A stretch of DNA of 64,000 nt, from positions 41,998,688 through 42,062,687 of the forward strand of contig NC_090174.1 of NCBI RefSeq assembly GCF_024679245.1, read 5' to 3'. This DNA comes from Pseudorasbora parva. Its lineage: Eukaryota > Chordata > Actinopteri > Cypriniformes > Gobionidae. The notes under the pieces were generated by a model, which worked only from the letters and a program-made list of their open reading frames with translations, made no database searches and was not told the origin of the DNA. Below are positions 40,926-50,593 of this stretch, one piece after another (within the stretch, counting starts at the first letter, position 1; every line of letters begins with the position of its first letter). Position numbers and translations under genes: made by a program.

Positions 40926-41975
40926 CTGGCTAGCGAGTCGATCAGCTCCATGAGGCGGTGGGCGGGGCTACTGAATTACACGTTCTGTAGAGGCATGTTT
41001 CGTCGCACTATGACATAAGGATCAAGCTCCCGAACGTTTTCGGGGCCTGGTGTCTATAAAAGCTTTTATTTGACTAAAAAGGGCATTTTCAGCTCTAAAA
41101 CGTACAGGATAATCTTATATTACCATGACCTTTTATATATCAAAAGCTCAAGGGAAAGTTGATTTCTCAATTCATTACCCCTTTAATGAATAGAAACTTC
41201 AAAAGAACAGCATCTGAAATATAAAGCTTTTGCAACATTATAAAATGTCTATACTGTCACATTTGATCAATTTAATGCATCCTTGCTGAAAATTTATTTA
41301 TATTTTTAACCCCCCCCCCCAAAAAAAACCTTATTGACTCAACTTTTGAAAGGCAATGTTGCAACAATTGACACAACGTATTTCAACATTGATAATAATC
41401 ATAAATGTCTCTTGCCGCTAGAATGATTTCTGAAGGATCATGTACGTGTACATACATACACACACACACATTTTTTTTTTTACAAATATATATATATTCT
41501 CCCAAATTGTGCAGCCCTTATAATATACACATGCATACATGCACACACATATATTGAAATTCAAATGTATTTACTTTCATTTTAAAATATATTTTCCTTC
41601 ATAACTAAACATTTTCTTGTGTAGGGTATGGCGGACAATATTTTAAAATCAGTCTATTAAATTAAATGCTTGGATGTGCACACAATTTTGTTTTATTGGC
41701 TGGGGTTCATGAAGCACCTTACTGTGAAAAATTTTGGTTTTAGAGAGCAATGGCTAGAAAAGCTCATTAAAAGAAAACGTTGATCTACCAACCACTCTGA
41801 TCTTTTCAAAGAATGTTTCAGACTTCAGGTCAAGAGGTATGACTATAGCTATGTGAATGTATGCTGGGATAAAAAAGCAAGCACAGTCATATATAACCAC
41901 GTGATAAAGGTTTCATTTAAAAAAAAAAAATCTATATACAAAAAAAGAAAGTGGAATGAAATACTCAATACTCAC

Positions 41976-42065
41976 ATCATCTGTTCTGAGCTTCTTAGCT
42001 GGACATCCTCCATCTACTGGATGCAGCATGTAATATAGACGCACTTTGTTAGCATGTTTCCGGCT
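41976..42065 (-). CDS. zmat4: zmat4 coding exon, residues 35-64
   Basis: Minus-strand exon of exactly 30 codons, phase 0 at both ends, beginning [16 protein letters not shown] and ending KKLRTDD. It supplies H38, the last ligand of finger 1, and the conserved [18 protein letters not shown] linker characteristic of ZMAT4. The acceptor is TTTCTTTTAG|AGCCGG and the donor is GATGAT|GTGAGT. It was too short and too closed on both sides to appear as a long ORF and was found by matching the linker. The polypyrimidine tract of its acceptor is an uninterrupted run of 20 C (G on the plus strand, 42078-42097), only 12 nt from the exon, a mutable arrangement. The flanking introns are about 21.0 kb (towards exon 1) and 19.6 kb (towards exon 3). 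Confidence 0.95.
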
Positions 42066-42077
42066 CTAAAAGAAAGA

Positions 42078-42097
42078 GGGGGGGGGGGGGGGGGGGG
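42078..42097 (-). promoter_or_regulatory. (C)20 polypyrimidine tract of a zmat4 acceptor
   Basis: Twenty consecutive G on the plus strand give a C20 run on the transcribed strand, separated from the acceptor AG by TCTTTCTTTT. It occupies the position of the polypyrimidine tract for zmat4 residues 35-64. Homopolymers of this length are unstable. Confidence 0.8.
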
Positions 42098-43139
42098 TAA
42101 ATGTGTTATTATTATTGTACACATGATTATTCTGCAAAAATCACAGTTTGTATTGTAAGAGCATAAGATGGATGTATTACATCAAACATCAAAGATCTTG
42201 ACCGATCTGTACCTTTCTAAAAGTTTTCATTTAAATAAATTTCATATAAAATGTCATGGTTCACCTATCCTTTGACAGACTAGAACATTTATGAATCGTA
42301 AAGAAAAAGTAAAAAAAATTATCATATGAAAGCACTGGAGCAGACTGAGTGAGAAGCAGTTGGTAGCACCCATAATATGCACAGGCCAATAAATAATTAC
42401 TGTGGTTGCCTTTAAGTGAGTGTGGAGCCACAAATCACAAACCCATCAATTACTTGGGTTTGACAGCACAGCTTTCAGAGAGTGGGCCAAATCAATTCAC
42501 TGCTCAGTTTACCTGAAAATGATGTTGTTTGACAAGAGGGTAATTGAACTTCATCCACAACACAAAGGCCTCAAGTGTGGAAATGAACAGAGTGGCACTA
42601 AAATAATCAGCATTAAAAGCCACTCATTTCCTCTTGAAGAAGTATAAGATTTCCTGTCTGCTTTTCTTAGACTTAGAAAAAATAAATGACACATAGACCT
42701 GGATAAAACATCTGACTACAGAGGAATGTAGTTAAAAAATATGTCACCTTGTGTTTGAAGATTACCTGAGAGAATCTTAATAGCCCAGTCCTCCTATTTC
42801 TCCACTTAAGAAAGTAAATATGAAAAAAGACATGGAGAGATCAAAAGAGACAGACGGAACTCAGAGGTATGAGAATGATGCTGCTTTAGCACCTGAAGAG
42901 AGTGCAAATGCAATAATTATTTCTCTTAAACCTTTTTGACAACAATTCTATCCATCATTTCCTCTCAGTTTCCCATAACACCAGCAAACAATAAATATGC
43001 AAATTTGCATATTTACACTTTTTTCCAGTCAGTGTTTAATAGTGAGGAGCTATCATCTGCTCTCATCATCAAGTCTCTTCTGCTCATCAAAGCTAGATTT
43101 ATGTTATGCTATGTGAAATTTGTGTCAATACCCAACCCA
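42098..43139. other. zmat4 intron, nothing recognised
   Basis: No supported gene; short AT-rich frames only. Confidence 0.45.
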
Positions 43140-43407
43140 CAAATTTCTAGGGCTGTTTCGAATGCCATTTTTTGAGCTTCGAAGCTTAGGTGGCAATCAA
43201 TATCGAATATTCGAAGCTTCGGTGGGTGGGGCTAAATATATAATAATAGTGTTGGTTTGCATTTGTATCATCTTTCACGACTTCACGTTTCACTCTTTGG
43301 CATCGTAAATGTGTTGCGGCAGACCCAGTGGAGTGCAGTGTTGCATTTGGTGCAATATGATCAGGTGGCACACATTCTTTAAATATTAATAAACATTTAA
43401 TAATCTT

Positions 43408-43641
43408 TTAAATAGAACAGTTTCCGGTACGCATTACACGGGCAGGTTTATGCTCCGAAAACGGACAGTGCACAAGTGATACAAAACACAGTGTAGTGTA
43501 GTCTGGCTCCATTATCTTCATGAATTTTCTGAAGCCTTCGCCTTCAACTACATTAACGGGCCTCATATCCATAGCGACAAACTCTACTATGGCATCTATT
43601 ATCTCTCTCGTTCTTTTCTCTGTTAACCGTTTTCGGATCTG
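43408..43641 (-). pseudogene. hAT transposase internal segment
   Basis: Open for 77 codons on the minus strand. It includes IRKRLTEKRTREIIDAIVEF followed by VAMDMRPVNVVEGEGFRKFM and KIMEPDYT. The pattern DMRP..VVEGEGF..FM...EP.Y is the conserved block after the BED domain in hAT/ZBED transposases. Downstream sequence diverges and ends at a stop, and the RNase H-like catalytic region and the dimerisation domain are absent, so the element lost most of its gene. The splice frame with the BED exon is uncertain: the phase implied by the donor does not fit the obvious acceptor. Confidence 0.8.
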
Positions 43642-43830
43642 CTGTGAAGGTTTGGGTTTTGTTGAGCATGTTGATGGCTGCGATACCTGTGGATGTACCT
43701 ATAAACAAATTATTATTAGCCTGTGCTGCTGTATGTTTTTAAATAGTGTCGTATTTGCAATTAGCCTATTTATCATAGCAAATTAAGCGCATAAAAGCAG
43801 TTTTTTTTTTTTTTGGCGCATGCTACTTAC

Positions 43831-43958
43831 TTGTGATTTTTCAAACTTGTGGTGCTGTTGTGGTAGGCCAGTTTCAAATTGCATATTTGACACACTACCA
43901 TTGTCTTGTCATCCTCACTTAATTTAAAGTGCTACCAAACAGCTGAGGTCTTGGGCAT
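43831..43958 (-). pseudogene. BED zinc-finger exon of a hAT transposase (nonsense-mutated)
   Basis: Minus-strand frame from an ATG at 43958: MPKTSAVW, then TAG, then HFKLSEDDKTMVVCQICNLK and LAYHNSTTSLKNHK. The W.HF entry, the CxxC and the TTSLKNH ending are the hallmark of BED fingers of ZBED1-like hAT transposases. It ends at a consensus donor, CACAA|GTAAGT. The stop at codon 9 interrupts the conserved W-x-HF motif, so the exon is dead. BED fingers bind DNA, here presumably the element ends. Confidence 0.8.
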
Positions 43959-44164
43959 TTTGTAACTATTCAGTATGAGATGAAATAAATCACTACGTTC
44001 GCCAACGGGTGGTTCAAGCATGAGTGAGAATGAGTCCGCGACGGAAGTCACGTGTAAAAAACAAAAAACGAATATTCGAATCTCAAAACTGAAAATCGAA
44101 TGCCACCTCACCTAACAAATATTCGAATATTTGATTATTCTAGTACAGCCCTACAAATTTCATA

Positions 44165-44608
44165 TATTGGCCCACTCCTTCACACAGATCTTCTCTAGAT
44201 CAGTCAGGTTTCTGGCCTGTTGCTGAGAAACACGGAGTTTGAGCTGACCACATGACTTTCTCCCATGACTCCTCTGTATCATCCAAATGGTCATTGGCAA
44301 ACTTAAGACGGGCCTGGACATGTGCTAGTTTAAGTAGGGGAACCTTCCGTGCCATGCATGATTTCAAACCATGACGTTTTAGTGTATTACAACAGTAACC
44401 TTGGAAATGGTGGTCCCAGCTCTTTTTTGGTCATTGACCAGCTTCTCCCGTGTAGTTCTGGGCTGATTTCTCACCTTTGTTAGGATCATTGAGACCCCAC
44501 GAGGTGAGATCTTGCATGGAGCCCCAGTCTAAGGGAGATTGACAGTCATGTTTAGCTTCTTCTATTTTCTAATGATTGCTCTCTCTCTCACACACACACA
44601 CGCACGCA

Positions 44609-44640
<32 letters not shown>

Positions 44641-45143
44641 CACACACACATAATGGTTTGTTTCGGCATAGACATACATGCGGAATCACATGTGAGGATG
44701 ATGGATCGTTTAGGCTTAAATTCACGCGGAATCACACGGTGTAGACACCATTTTTTTCACCAAGCTGCTTCAATATCATCCAACTGCAGCCACAAATGGG
44801 CATTATCGTGCTGGTAGGGGTTACCGTTTTCGCAGACTGGAACGCCCCCTTCTTGTTCTTTTCCTCTTCTGCTGAACTGCTAGCTGTCAACATCCAGATT
44901 ATCATCGCTAGTTAGTTTTTCCTCAAACAGAAGCTTCAATATAAGATCTAGCATCTTGCAACATGACATCATGACTTTGCGTAAACATAGACGCCACTTT
45001 CTAAAGCCAAGTGGCGTGTCATCTTTGTGCATTTTGAGCTATCCAGGTGAATGTCTACACCGTGTGATTCCGCGTGAATCTACGCCTAAACGATCCATCA
45101 TCCTCACATGTGATTCCGCGTGTATGTCTATGCCGAAACAAAC

Positions 45144-45185
<42 letters not shown>

Positions 45186-45954
45186 CCACAATGTAAATGG
45201 ATTTATAAATGTACTAAATTATGTTTTTTTGAAAATGTAAAAACCCAGAATGTTTCTTGTGATGGGTAGGTTTAGGGATCAGGGTTGGGTGTAGACAATC
45301 GTTATTGTGATTGACATGCCCAAATTAAATGTTTAGAATCGGTTGCAGGGCATTTACACTGAACTGGTTTGAGGGGGGGGGGGAAATCACGCATATGACA
45401 TCATACCCATGTGCCTTGAGAAACTAATCGCAATTGGTCAATGAGACGCTACCAGGAATGCCCAATAGGCGTTCTTGTTTCATGACGGGAACACCCAAGC
45501 CACAGCTGGACCCTTCTCAGCTGCTTGGCAATTTCCCCGTAGCCCTTTTCAGCCTTGTGGAGATTTTGTCTTTAGTGTCTTTGGACAGCCTTTGGTCTTG
45601 GCCATGTTAGCAGTCGGTTTCTTACTGATTGTATGGGGTGGACAGGTGTCTTTATGCAGCTAACGACCTCAAACAGGTGCATCTAATTTAGGATAATAAA
45701 TGGAGTGTAGGTTGACATTTTAAAGGCAGACTTACAGGTCTTTGAGGGTCAGAATTCTAGCCGATAGACAGGTGTTCAAAAACTTATTTGTAGCTGTATC
45801 ATACAAATAAATAGTTGAAAAATTCATATATTGTGATTTCTGGATTTTTTTGGTGGACATGCACCTACGAGGACAATTTCAGACCCCTCCATGATTTCCA
45901 AGTGGAAGAACTTGCAAAATAGCATGGTGTTCAAATACTTATTTTCCTCTGTGT

Positions 45955-45955
<1 letters not shown>
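44165..45955 (-). mobile_element. Tc1-like transposon remnant split by a foldback insertion
   Basis: Two parts of one minus-strand Tc1 remnant: 44165-44578 (GGCCCACTCCTTCACACAGA, CATGACTTTCTCCCATGACT, CCCCACGAGGTGAGATCTTG, ending CTAATGATTGCT) and about 45515-45955 (AGCTGCTTGGCAATTTCCCC, TTTGGTCTTGGCCATGTTAG, ending GGTGTTCAAATACTTATTTT). In the family these parts are adjacent. The initiator region reads MAKTK at about 45605. A further internal deletion lies near 44245. The right end runs into a (TG)n tract. Confidence 0.8.
44590..45183. mobile_element. Foldback element with microsatellite-extended arms
   Basis: Arms of about 100 bp (44651-44749 and 45049-45146) are inverted copies (ATGGTTTGTTTCGGCATAGA / CTATGCCGAAACAAACCAT; TCACATGTGAGGATGATGG / CCATCATCCTCACATGTGA). 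The left arm continues outward as (CA)n with (CGCA)n, the right as (TG)n, so the microsatellites themselves extend the palindrome. The loop of about 300 bp is GC-richer and contains no clear ORF. It sits inside the Tc1 remnant. Confidence 0.75.

Positions 45956-46042
<87 letters not shown>
45951..46042. repeat. (TG)n(TA)n microsatellite
   Basis: About 38 TG units followed by TATATA, abutting the end of the Tc1 remnant. Confidence 0.95.
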
Positions 46043-46839
46043 CATATCTTTTATTCCGCAAGGACACATTGTATTGATCAAAAAATGACAATAAAGAGAT
46101 TTACAATGTTAGAAAAAATGCTTTTCTTTTCTACTTTCTATTCGTCAGAGAATCCTGTAAGGCACAACTGTTTTCTATGGAGCCCATAAAGCACCTGAGG
46201 GATGGAAAAAATATGAGATGATAAAAGTGAGGGATAACATATTTTCAATACATTTCAATACTTTTACATTCCCCTGAAAAACTTTGCTCAAAGTTAAGAA
46301 AGTGGATGATGATTGTGGAACAAAGTTTTTTGTATTATTATTATTCAAATTCAAAACAATCCTAAATCATTCGCCTCAAACCAAAAAATATTTTCTCTAC
46401 TTCCATCACAGTAGAGAAAATGTTTTATGGCACCACTGCATTTCAATTTGTCATATCACTCATTAATTTATAATATTTAAAATCAGCAACAATTCTAGAC
46501 TTAACATATGCTTTAAATATACACATGATATCTTTGCCAGGTCTATTCTAAATTCTATTTTTCCTGCTTGCATAGATTGCAAGTTTTGCTTGACCAATCA
46601 TAATGTTCATTAGCTTACCCTTTGCTTTTGACTGTACCCTAACCCCAAAATAAAAGCATTATGTGTGACCTTTTTTTCCAAATTTTAAAAAGTGGTTTAA
46701 TTCTTACACATTATAAAAAAAAATTAAACACTGTTTGTCAAACCACAAAACACACACTGAGCATGAACTCTTGGGCTGTTACCATGAATAAATGCATTAA
46801 TTGCAACACCAAAACTGAGTAAAATTCTCAATTGTAAGA

Positions 46840-46945
46840 AGAAGAAAAAGAATGAAGTAGAATAACAATGAAGGATAATGAAGGAGAAGGATAGAATGAG
46901 GGAGGAGAAGAAGGGGAAAGGAAGGAGGAGTAGGGGAAAAATGTT
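46840..46945. repeat. Purine-rich tract
   Basis: About 100 bp almost entirely A and G on the plus strand (AGAAGAAGAAAAAGAATGAAG ... GGAAAGGAAGGAGGAG). Low-complexity; might form triplex DNA. Confidence 0.6.
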
Positions 46946-47023
46946 TCTTAGGCACCAAATCAGCATATTAGAATGATTTCTGAAGGATCATGTGACGCTG
47001 AAGACTGGTGGAATGGAAACTAA

Positions 47024-47569
47024 TGGGTCCTGCACACTGTGCGATTTTTCAAAATCCTTTGCGAATGTCCCTTGTCAGACTGTACGAACATGATCCCCGA
47101 TGTAAGCCATGTCACACTCTAAGATCTCAGTTGGCATTAATGTCAGATTGCACGATAGTGAAGGCGCGCTAATAACGGACGCGCACAAGAAATCTCATCC
47201 GGAGTTTTATATCATCAATGAATGACTCGTTCGGTGACGGTGAGCTGCATTACACGTGGGACTGAAATGGAGGCTACAAAGAAATCTCTAGCTCTCATTT
47301 TGGTCATAGTTTGTCTTGAAAAACGGAGATATTTGACTGTCGTCGAAGGAGAAGTCACACTGCAGGATTGTGTGCTAAATCTTCTGACACTGCCAGAATT
47401 TCATCTGAGGTTAAATTTGATCGCAGCGCTCCTTAATCGGCTGCCGATGAACATGTCAAACTAACGATCAAAGACGTCAGATTTTAGCCTGATCAGAGGA
47501 ATCTTTTAGGATTTGCTAAATTTGTCTCAGACGGCCAAATTGTGGCCGAAATCACACCGTGTGCACCCA
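47024..47569. mobile_element. TIR element, possibly PIF/Harbinger-like
   Basis: TGGGTCCTGCACACTGTGCG at the left and CACACCGTGTGCACCCA at the right are inverted apart from a 3-nt indel. The interior is GC-richer and holds an 80-codon frame at 47222-47464 with a hydrophobic/charged sequence (LTVVEGEVTLQDCVLNLLTL) that I do not recognise. Three-bp duplications are not clear, so the superfamily is a guess. Confidence 0.5.
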
Positions 47570-47702
47570 GCTTAAGACCCTGTACACACGGAGACACATT
47601 TATCTACGTAAAAATGTTGTATCGTATCAGCATTTCATCCAGATGGATCCGCCATTATGGGGGCCTGAAACCGCTTTTTTTTGTAGATGTGGCCTAAAAT
47701 AC

Positions 47703-48010
47703 ACTGAACAAAATTATAAACGCAACACATTTGTTTTTGCACCCATTTTTCATGGGCTGAAGTGAAAGATCTAAGATCTGTCTTTCTATATACACAAAAG
47801 GCCTATTTCTCTCAAATGTTGTTCACAAATCTGTCTACATCTGTGAGTGAGCACTTCTACTTTGCCGAAATAATCCATCCACCTCAGAGGTGTGGTTGTC
47901 AAACAATATTTGAGAGAAATAGTCTTTTTGTGTATGTGGAAAGTCTTAAATCTTTCAGATTAGCTCAAGAAAATTGGTGCAAAAAACAATATTATTGCAT
48001 TTATAAAACT
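47703..48010. mobile_element. Tc1-like element reduced to its two terminal repeats
   Basis: Left end CACTGAACAAAATTATAAACG with GATCTAAGATCTG and GGCCTATTTCTCTCAAATG; the right half repeats these inverted (CAATATTTGAGAGAAATAG, TCTTAAATCTTTCAGA). The central transposase is gone, leaving about 150 bp arms. Followed by AAT/ATT microsatellite at about 48019-48085. Confidence 0.7.
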
Positions 48011-48180
48011 ATTATTTTATTATAATAATAATAATAATTATTATTATTATTATTATTATTATTAATATTATTATTATTATTAACAATATTGCTGTGTGTA
48101 TAAATAAATGAAGCCTTGATGTGCACAAGAGACTTCTTTAAAAACTAAAAATCTTACTGAAACCAACCTTTAGAATTGTA

Positions 48181-49555
48181 GCATATATTGAATTATAAAA
48201 AGATTATTTGTACTTTTGTCAGACCAGGCACTATAACATAAAATGTGTATACATATCATTAACGTGTGCGTTTGTATGTGTTCCCATGTTTGAGATTTAA
48301 CGCATTAACACAAAGAAATCATCAGATCTAATTGCAATTAATTTAATGAACAGACGCTTTACAGCCACACTCCTTTTGAAGAAAATGTGAAGAAATTCCA
48401 CTTGCGAACTAATCTGACCCGAAGTGTACTTTTGAGTCCAGTCCTTATGGGAGTTTTGGGTAAGGTAATTACATTGAGGTAGACTAAACTAGTCTTATAG
48501 AGTGAAGTAAACTCAGATTGGGGATGAACTGTCACAGCAATAGATTTTAGAGAGCCACAATTTAGCTCTAAGCACAAAAAGAACAGGATGTTCCAAACCC
48601 CACTGTCATTTGGCCAGAGGAAAACGTTGAGCTCTACTCATGGGTAAGCACAGGGGGAAAATAGAGAAAGCTTTCAAGACTCATTACTGTAAAAGAACCC
48701 ACACTCCACTGGTAAAGAACTGTTGGCTGAGACGTGTCTCCTTCAGGGTTTACTTTATGTTTTCATATCAAAAGTGAGTTAAAGAGTAGATGACCCTGTC
48801 AATACTGAGAGCAGGATTCCCGTCTAATGCACCGCTTCCAAGTTTATTCACTTGAACCGGAGTCGACTGTACCTACAGCATCTCATCTTTCTTACCTCAA
48901 ACATGCAATGATGCTGGTAATACTTGCTAATATACCTTTGTAAACAAGTAGTGTAGTAGTTGGAGAATATGCTCCTTTTCCTAGAGGGCTTTTTAATGAA
49001 TCCATCAAGGGAAAAGCAGGCTGACACCTTTAGAGATAACAACAGCATGCATGCCATAAGGATGCACAAATTAAAACCAGTCAAACTGTTTGGTGGCACA
49101 TAGACACTTCCATGCTGAGACACATTTTAAAAGAACACCGATGGCACTGAGTCGAATTTTGTATTATAGTTTTTCAATTTGGCAATGCACTTCAAAGGAT
49201 AAATGGTTCATAAGGAAAAGTCTAATTTATTTAACACATTAATGCTGCAAGCTGTTCACATGTTGTTCTGGGGTTTTGTCAATGCTGTTTTACTGTATGG
49301 CTAGCCAGCTTGGTAGAGCATTGACCTGTAGAAGTTACCAGAGGAGCAGGGCCTAAAATGAACACTTGTCAAGCGCCAAATGAATGTAAAAATTGCCGTT
49401 GGCGAGTGTATGAAACACCACTCACCAGGTGGCCGGTAACATTTTTATGAATTCTAACAATCCATGAATGTGAACAAGAAAGTTTAAGTTTAATGAAAGT
49501 TTAAGCCTTGACAAGACTAAGTGAAAAGGAGCTCATTGTTACTCATGTGAGCACA
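48181..49555. other. zmat4 intron, nothing recognised
   Basis: No supported gene; the minus frame at 48848-49123 has no recognisable motif. Confidence 0.45.
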
Positions 49556-49840
49556 TTACTCCAGTTCTGAAATCCCTACGTTGGCTCCGCATCTGTTAAG
49601 AATTGATTTTAAAGTTTTAATGCATTCCATTCAACATTCTGGAAGGTCTCTTAGGTCAACTAACCAGAGACTTTTTATCAGAGACAGTTAAATTTTCCCC
49701 GATCTAGACTGAAACTTAAAGGAGACTTTTGAACTTTCAAACTTTGGAACAGCTTGCCTGTCTCTATTAGAACTGCCTCTACATTGCACGAGTTTAAAGC
49801 AAAACTCAAAACATATTTTTTTTCTCTGCATGGCTTTTAA
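49556..49840 (+). pseudogene. LINE ORF2 C-terminal remnant
   Basis: Broken frames spell the C-terminal hallmark of fish non-LTR retrotransposon ORF2: ITPVLKSLRWLRI(C), RIDFKVLMHS, then KLKGDF..FKLWNSLPVSIR and TASTLHEFKAKLKTYFF. In intact elements this follows the reverse transcriptase. The clade is probably L2/CR1-like, judged from the LWNSLP..IR..STL..FK..LKT pattern. Multiple frameshifts make it non-functional. Confidence 0.65.
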
Positions 49841-50349
49841 TTGTAGCAAATGTGTGCCGTGTCTGGTCTATTTTGTGTCCTAATTTATGTTTTACATGGT
49901 GCTATATTTTGCTGATATTTGATAAAAATGTACAGCACCGTGGTCAACAATTGTTGTTTTTAATGGTGATATATTAATAAGTTGAGTTGTGAGTTGGGAA
50001 GTTTTGTTTTGCGCACATCCTGAAGTGCTCGCCCACACAGCTACATCAGACAGCGTGCGAATACTAAACTGAGCTCTCTTTCTGATGTATTCTTTCAATT
50101 GAGTGGACAAATTGACACACATCTGTCCCAAAATATAGTGAGTATCATAGTAAACATAGTTATGTCAGTTAAGTAAACACATGTGTATCAGTATATAGAT
50201 CCTTGCATTCATTCAGTGACAGCAGCAGGAATATTAGGCGTGTCTTAAAATCATACTCAAACAACAAAACAAAATATAATGTACTGCTCTTGATTGAATA
50301 ACTTTTATACCTTTATTTAGGATTAATTAACAAGGATGTTTAATTCATA

Positions 50350-50593
50350 CACTCCAAAAAATGCTGGGTTAAAAACAACCCAAGTTGGGTTGAAAATGCA
50401 CTTACCCAACAATTGGGTTGTTTTAACCCAATGGCTGAGTTGTTTTAACCCAGCAATTGGGTTGTCTTAAGCAACATTTAACCCAACCGCTGGGTTAAAA
50501 CAACTCAACCGTTGGGTAAAATCAACCCAATTGTTAGGTTAGTGCATTTTCAACCCAACTTGGGTTGTTTTTAACCCAGCATTTTTTAGAGTG
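50350..50593. mobile_element. 244-bp near-perfect hairpin MITE
   Basis: CACTCCAAAAAATGCTGGGT at the left and ACCCAGCATTTTTTAGAGTG at the right, flanked by TA (50348-50349, 50594-50595). The whole unit folds on itself and is built from short AACCCAA / TTGGGTT words in alternating orientation, so smaller hairpins are nested in the large one. Shares the terminal motif CACTC.AAAAA and TA flanks with the element at 13649-15055. Confidence 0.8.

Larger units (their letters stand above)
39320..41182 (-). mobile_element. THAP-type TTAA element, decayed copy
   Basis: 1,863 bp with TTAA at 39316-39319 and 41183-41186. Read on the minus strand it starts AGGGGTAATGAATTGAG and ends near GCCAGTTCATGACACCTT, matching both ends of the element at 58885-59998 (opposite orientation). 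The leader landmark AGACACCAGGCCCCGAAAAC and the tail TTTGCATATTTAATGAGC are also shared. Insertions, including a (CA)n-anchored element, expand the middle. Confidence 0.8.
39245..41520. mobile_element. Possible hAT-like host element containing nested insertions
   Basis: TAGGGCTGCACGATTAATCG at the left and AATTGTGCAGCCCT at the right are the ends of a common fish hAT style. The 8-bp flanks (TTAAAAAT and TATAATAT) match only in part. Most of the interior is a TTAA element (39320-41182) that itself contains a (CA)n-anchored element, plus a dispersed repeat fragment at 41187-41300. Treat the pairing of ends as unproven. Confidence 0.35.
43148..44153 (-). mobile_element. hAT element derivative with transposase segments and perfect 8-bp duplication
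   Basis: Ends TAGGGCTGTTTCGAATG and GTACAGCCCTA; identical flanks CAAATTTC at 43140-43147 and 44154-44161, the 8-bp duplication diagnostic of hAT. Subterminal repeats of CGAATATTCGA occur at both ends (around 43203 and 44120), likely transposase-binding motifs. The minus strand carries a BED-finger segment and a downstream transposase segment, annotated separately, so it is a deletion derivative of a coding hAT of ZBED type. It lies next to a Tc1 remnant whose sequence starts right after the second duplication. Confidence 0.9.
46942..48180 (-). repeat. Dispersed cyprinid repeat copy split by two elements
   Basis: The part at 46942-47020 (AGAATGATTTCTGAAGGATC, ATGTGACGCTGAAGACTGG) and the part at about 48095-48180 (AATAAATGAAGCCTTGATG, AAGAGACTTCTTTAAAAAC, CTTACTGAAACC) belong to one copy, separated by the TIR element at 47024, the Tc1 ends at 47703 and an (ATT)n tract. 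Confidence 0.5.

Noticed and set aside
44747..44772. TTTTTTCACCAAGCTGCTT in the foldback loop, resembling the Tc1 sequence missing at the split
   Set aside because: Only about 19 bp and embedded in the foldback element; could be coincidence, so not used as evidence for a duplicated Tc1 segment.
45475..45663. 62-codon plus-strand frame
   Set aside because: It is the antisense shadow of the minus-strand Tc1 transposase remnant.
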